From contig JAFWEB010000049.1 of the NCBI GenBank assembly GCA_017515925.1, positions 1 to 8,803 on the forward strand: a DNA stretch of 8,803 nucleotides, written 5' to 3'. Shown here piece by piece: positions 7,531-8,803 of the stretch (position 1 is the first letter of the stretch; every line of letters starts with the position of its first letter). This DNA comes from Candidatus Saccharimonadota bacterium (GTDB taxonomy: Bacteria > Patescibacteriota > Saccharimonadia > Saccharimonadales > Saccharimonadaceae). The notes beneath the pieces were generated by a model. That model ran no database searches, was not told the DNA's origin, and was given only the letters and a program-made list of their open reading frames with translations. A program made the translations under genes and the position numbers.

Positions 7531-7536
7531 GAGGTG
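7531..7536 (+). promoter_or_regulatory. Strong Shine-Dalgarno fixing the start at 7543
   Basis: GAGGTG, 6 nt before ATG 7543, with the same sequence and spacing as at 6757. It favours 7543 over the upstream in-frame start at 7510. Confidence 0.85.
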
Positions 7537-7542
7537 AAAAAA

Positions 7543-8091
7543 ATGAAAAGAAAATTTTCTATAGTGGTGGTGCTGATTTTAATCTGCGCCTTTTTTATTG
7601 GCTCAGTACCAGTATCCGCTGCAACCAGCCAAGACACTTTGGCAATCTTCATAAGTGGTCAACCAGATAATGTTAAGAATTACTTGGCCAGGACAGGGGT
7701 GACTTACGAGGTGATGGATACGTTGGTAGGTGCACCAACCGAACCAGGCCGCTATACCCTGGGCTACACTAATACTTATGTGATTAATGGCGCAGTTACT
7801 GGCTGCAAAATCTATCTGATGCGTGGATACGAAGACAGAGTAATCCACGAGATCGGCCACGTAGTGTCTCATTACAATGGCGTGCCTTTTTACTGGGCCA
7901 AGACGCCAGAGTTCATGCAGATATGGGCAGAAGAACGCTACAACAGTACCATGCACGACCAGGGTTACGACGATCCAGTCGAGTACTTTGCCTGCGCGTA
8001 TTACACGTATTTTACTTGCAGGAAATATCTGAAGAGCTCTTGCCCTAAGACTTACACTTATATTCAGAATGTAATCGCTAACACAATTTAG
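7543..8091 (+). CDS. Secreted M34/ATLF-like zinc metallopeptidase, paralogue 2
   Basis: 182 residues. A classic signal peptide (MKRK, hydrophobic core 6-20, V-S-A site at 24-26) leaves about 156 residues. HEIGH at 102-106 gives H102, E103 and H106. VEYFACAY at 146-153 gives the probable third ligand E147. CPKTYTYIQNVI follows at 167-178, close to the lethal-factor P-K-T-F-x-F-I segment. The residue five before E147 is Y142 (W155 in paralogue 1); the usual tyrosine seven before is Q140. Shared blocks with paralogue 1 include Q-P-x-N-V at 40-44, a Y-E-x-x-V/L-x-HE lead-in to the zinc motif, TPEF at 121-124 and EYFACAY. Active-site residues are intact, so both copies may be catalytic. The cysteines at 151, 159 and 167 lie on the secreted side. 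The target is unknown. Confidence 0.82.
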   Translation: MKRKFSIVVVLILICAFFIGSVPVSAATSQDTLAIFISGQPDNVKNYLARTGVTYEVMDTLVGAPTEPGRYTLGYTNTYVINGAVTGCKIYLMRGYEDRVIHEIGHVVSHYNGVPFYWAKTPEFMQIWAEERYNSTMHDQGYDDPVEYFACAYYTYFTCRKYLKSSCPKTYTYIQNVIANTI

Positions 8092-8117
8092 TTTCACTAT
8101 TCGACTCACTAGAAATG

Positions 8118-8145
8118 GGGCAGGGAAATACGCCTGCCCTTTTTT
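8118..8145 (+). terminator. Terminator of protease paralogue 2
   Basis: A 7-bp stem GGGCAGG (8118-8124) with CCTGCCC (8133-8139), plus a G-T pair at 8117/8140, and a six-T run followed by CATGA. The stem core GGCAGG/CCTGCC is the same as in the terminator at 7429, which supports duplication of the whole unit. Confidence 0.9.
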
Positions 8146-8163
8146 CATGACTTTAAATCCTAA

Positions 8164-8315
8164 CCTCTGTAGTTCCCCTGCTAATGGATGGGGTTACCCA
8201 GATTCGATGTTTCTCTACCCCTGTTTTATAGGCAGTTCTTCTCTGTTCTACCTCTATTTCGCCCCTGTTTTTATCTGTTGCTTACCTGTTCCACCCCTGT
8301 TGCACCCCTGTTATT
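8164..8315 (+). repeat. Degenerate ~11-bp phased repeat, core CCCCTGTT
   Basis: Exact CCCCTGTT occurs at 8218, 8262, 8294 and 8305. Variants keeping most of the core start at 8164, 8175, 8230, 8240, 8251, 8272, 8283 and, weakly, elsewhere in phase. From 8262 on, five units run head to tail at 10-11 bp each. Taking 8164 to 8305 as 13 steps gives 10.85 bp per step, about one helical turn, with three steps (about 8186-8208) lacking the motif. A small open frame across it (8188-8370) looks like a by-product of the repeat. The function is unknown; a cooperative protein-binding array is one possibility. Confidence 0.6.
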
Positions 8316-8472
8316 AGGTCTGAGAGGCTCTAAGACGCGTTCTGAGCGAATTTCAAGCATGAACGTATAGGAAATCAACTTGGTGGGCAAAGCGGGAACT
8401 AGGCACACGTGAGTGGGGAAATACGGCAAATAAAAGCACAGGCGGAATCCACACAAAAAACTAGCCGCAAAA
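8316..8472. other. Intergenic stretch with no recognisable feature
   Basis: I see no promoter of convincing quality, no tRNA-like T-arm and no hairpin with a T run on either strand. A minus-strand open frame crosses it (8271-8546), but it starts inside the palindrome, ends in the phased repeat and has no ribosome binding site. Confidence 0.5.
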
Positions 8473-8570
8473 GATGATAGTTGATGCGTCTTTCGCTTTG
8501 ATTTCCAATGTCGCACAATATATCTTTTACGACATTGTATCTGCAAAATATAGACGATTCAACTATCGTC
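8473..8570. repeat. 98-bp symmetric imperfect palindrome
   Basis: The outer arms 8473-8490 and 8553-8570 can pair at 16 of 18 positions, counting one G-T pair, with a central 2x2 mismatch. The inner arms CAATGTCG (8506-8513) and CGACATTG (8530-8537) pair perfectly around a 16-nt loop. The unpaired stretches between inner and outer arms are exactly 15 nt on each side, so the structure is symmetric. There is no T run after it. It could be a structured RNA, a DNA hairpin or a small non-autonomous mobile element. Confidence 0.6.
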
Positions 8571-8758
8571 CATATGGAGGCCTTTTTGGTGCATGGCCGG
8601 GAGAATTGCTGGGTTTATGTGCATTTCTAAACGCGCGTGCGTGGATTTGTATTTGGATTTTTATGCGCGTATTAATACTTGTAGATAGATTCGCAGACGC
8701 CCACAGCAAGTCTAAATTGGCCGGCCGAGCACTCGCGGCCCAAGTTTCTACAAACTAA
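8474..8758 (+). CDS. Doubtful small hydrophobic protein
   Basis: A 94-codon open frame with an ATG at 8474 and an upstream stop only four codons before it. The middle is hydrophobic (about residues 44-70, including LLGLCAF and WICIWIF), suggesting one membrane segment. The N-terminal third is encoded by the palindrome at 8473-8570. I recognise no family. There is no Shine-Dalgarno and no convincing promoter. Base composition shifts within it, from AT-rich at the start to GC-rich near 8620-8740 (GGCCGGCC at 8719-8726). It could be a real orphan gene, a gene remnant, or chance openness. Confidence 0.3.
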   Translation: MIVDASFALISNVAQYIFYDIVSAKYRRFNYRPYGGLFGAWPGELLGLCAFLNARAWICIWIFMRVLILVDRFADAHSKSKLAGRALAAQVSTN

Positions 8759-8803
8759 TGAATCTTAGATCGTAAATTCAATTAAAATCCGCTTCAGGGG
8801 TGC

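Noticed and set aside
7510..7542. Upstream in-frame start for protease copy 2
   Set aside because: ATG 7543 has the strong Shine-Dalgarno and gives a clean MKRK signal peptide. The upstream start has neither.
7603..8148. Minus-strand 181-codon open frame opposite protease copy 2
   Set aside because: It is a shadow of a gene with a clear signal peptide, active-site motifs, promoter and terminator on the plus strand.
8164..8315. CRISPR array
   Set aside because: The units are about 11 bp, degenerate and without spacers of constant length, and no cas gene is present.
8188..8370. 60-codon plus-strand open frame over the phased repeat
   Set aside because: Its composition (Leu, Pro, Phe, Cys) follows from the CCCCTGTT repeat, and it has no ribosome binding site or recognisable family.
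8271..8546. 91-codon minus-strand open frame
   Set aside because: It starts in the palindrome and ends in the repeat array. It has no promoter, no Shine-Dalgarno and no recognisable protein.
8717..8743. GC-rich hairpin around GGCCGGCC
   Set aside because: The pairing needs several bulges and no T run follows on either strand, so I do not call it a terminator.

Overview
The window looks like a piece of a small-genome Candidate Phyla Radiation (Patescibacteria) chromosome, most likely Candidatus Saccharibacteria (TM7). The reasons are a topoisomerase I without zinc fingers, a sigma-region-4 protein fused to several HARE-type winged helices, and a stand-alone membrane-anchored VirB4/TraG-like ATPase. 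All three are architectures I associate with CPR genomes. The genetic code appears standard. This assignment comes from recalled family knowledge, not from a search.

Layout, all genes on the plus strand. Positions 1-135 hold a structured left edge and a strong hairpin terminator belonging to something upstream. topA (204-2498) follows, apparently on a leaderless mRNA, and ends at a clean terminator. Next is a putative DNA-binding regulator with an N-terminal sigma-70 region 4 domain (2715-3755), which has two good tandem promoters and a Shine-Dalgarno sequence. A large ATPase (3802-6660) has its own extended -10 promoter only a few bases before its start codon.

The accessory part begins at about 6690. 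Two small secreted proteins (6769-7356 and 7543-8091) are paralogues. Each has its own promoter, an identical strong ribosome binding site region and a near-identical terminator stem, so the unit looks like an old tandem duplication. Both have a signal peptide, a HExxH zinc motif and a downstream E-[YF]-F-A-x-A-[YF] glutamate motif. This matches the M34 / ATLF family of metallopeptidases (anthrax lethal factor catalytic domain, clostridial Pro-Pro endopeptidase). For an epibiont that lives attached to a bacterial host, secreted M34-type proteases are attractive candidates for acting on surface proteins. That role is inference.

The last 650 bases are mostly non-coding or uncertain. They contain a degenerate motif around CCCCTGTT repeated at about 10.85-bp spacing (8164-8315), a featureless stretch (8316-8472), and a symmetric 98-bp imperfect palindrome (8473-8570). 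The palindrome overlaps the start of a doubtful 94-codon hydrophobic ORF (8474-8758).
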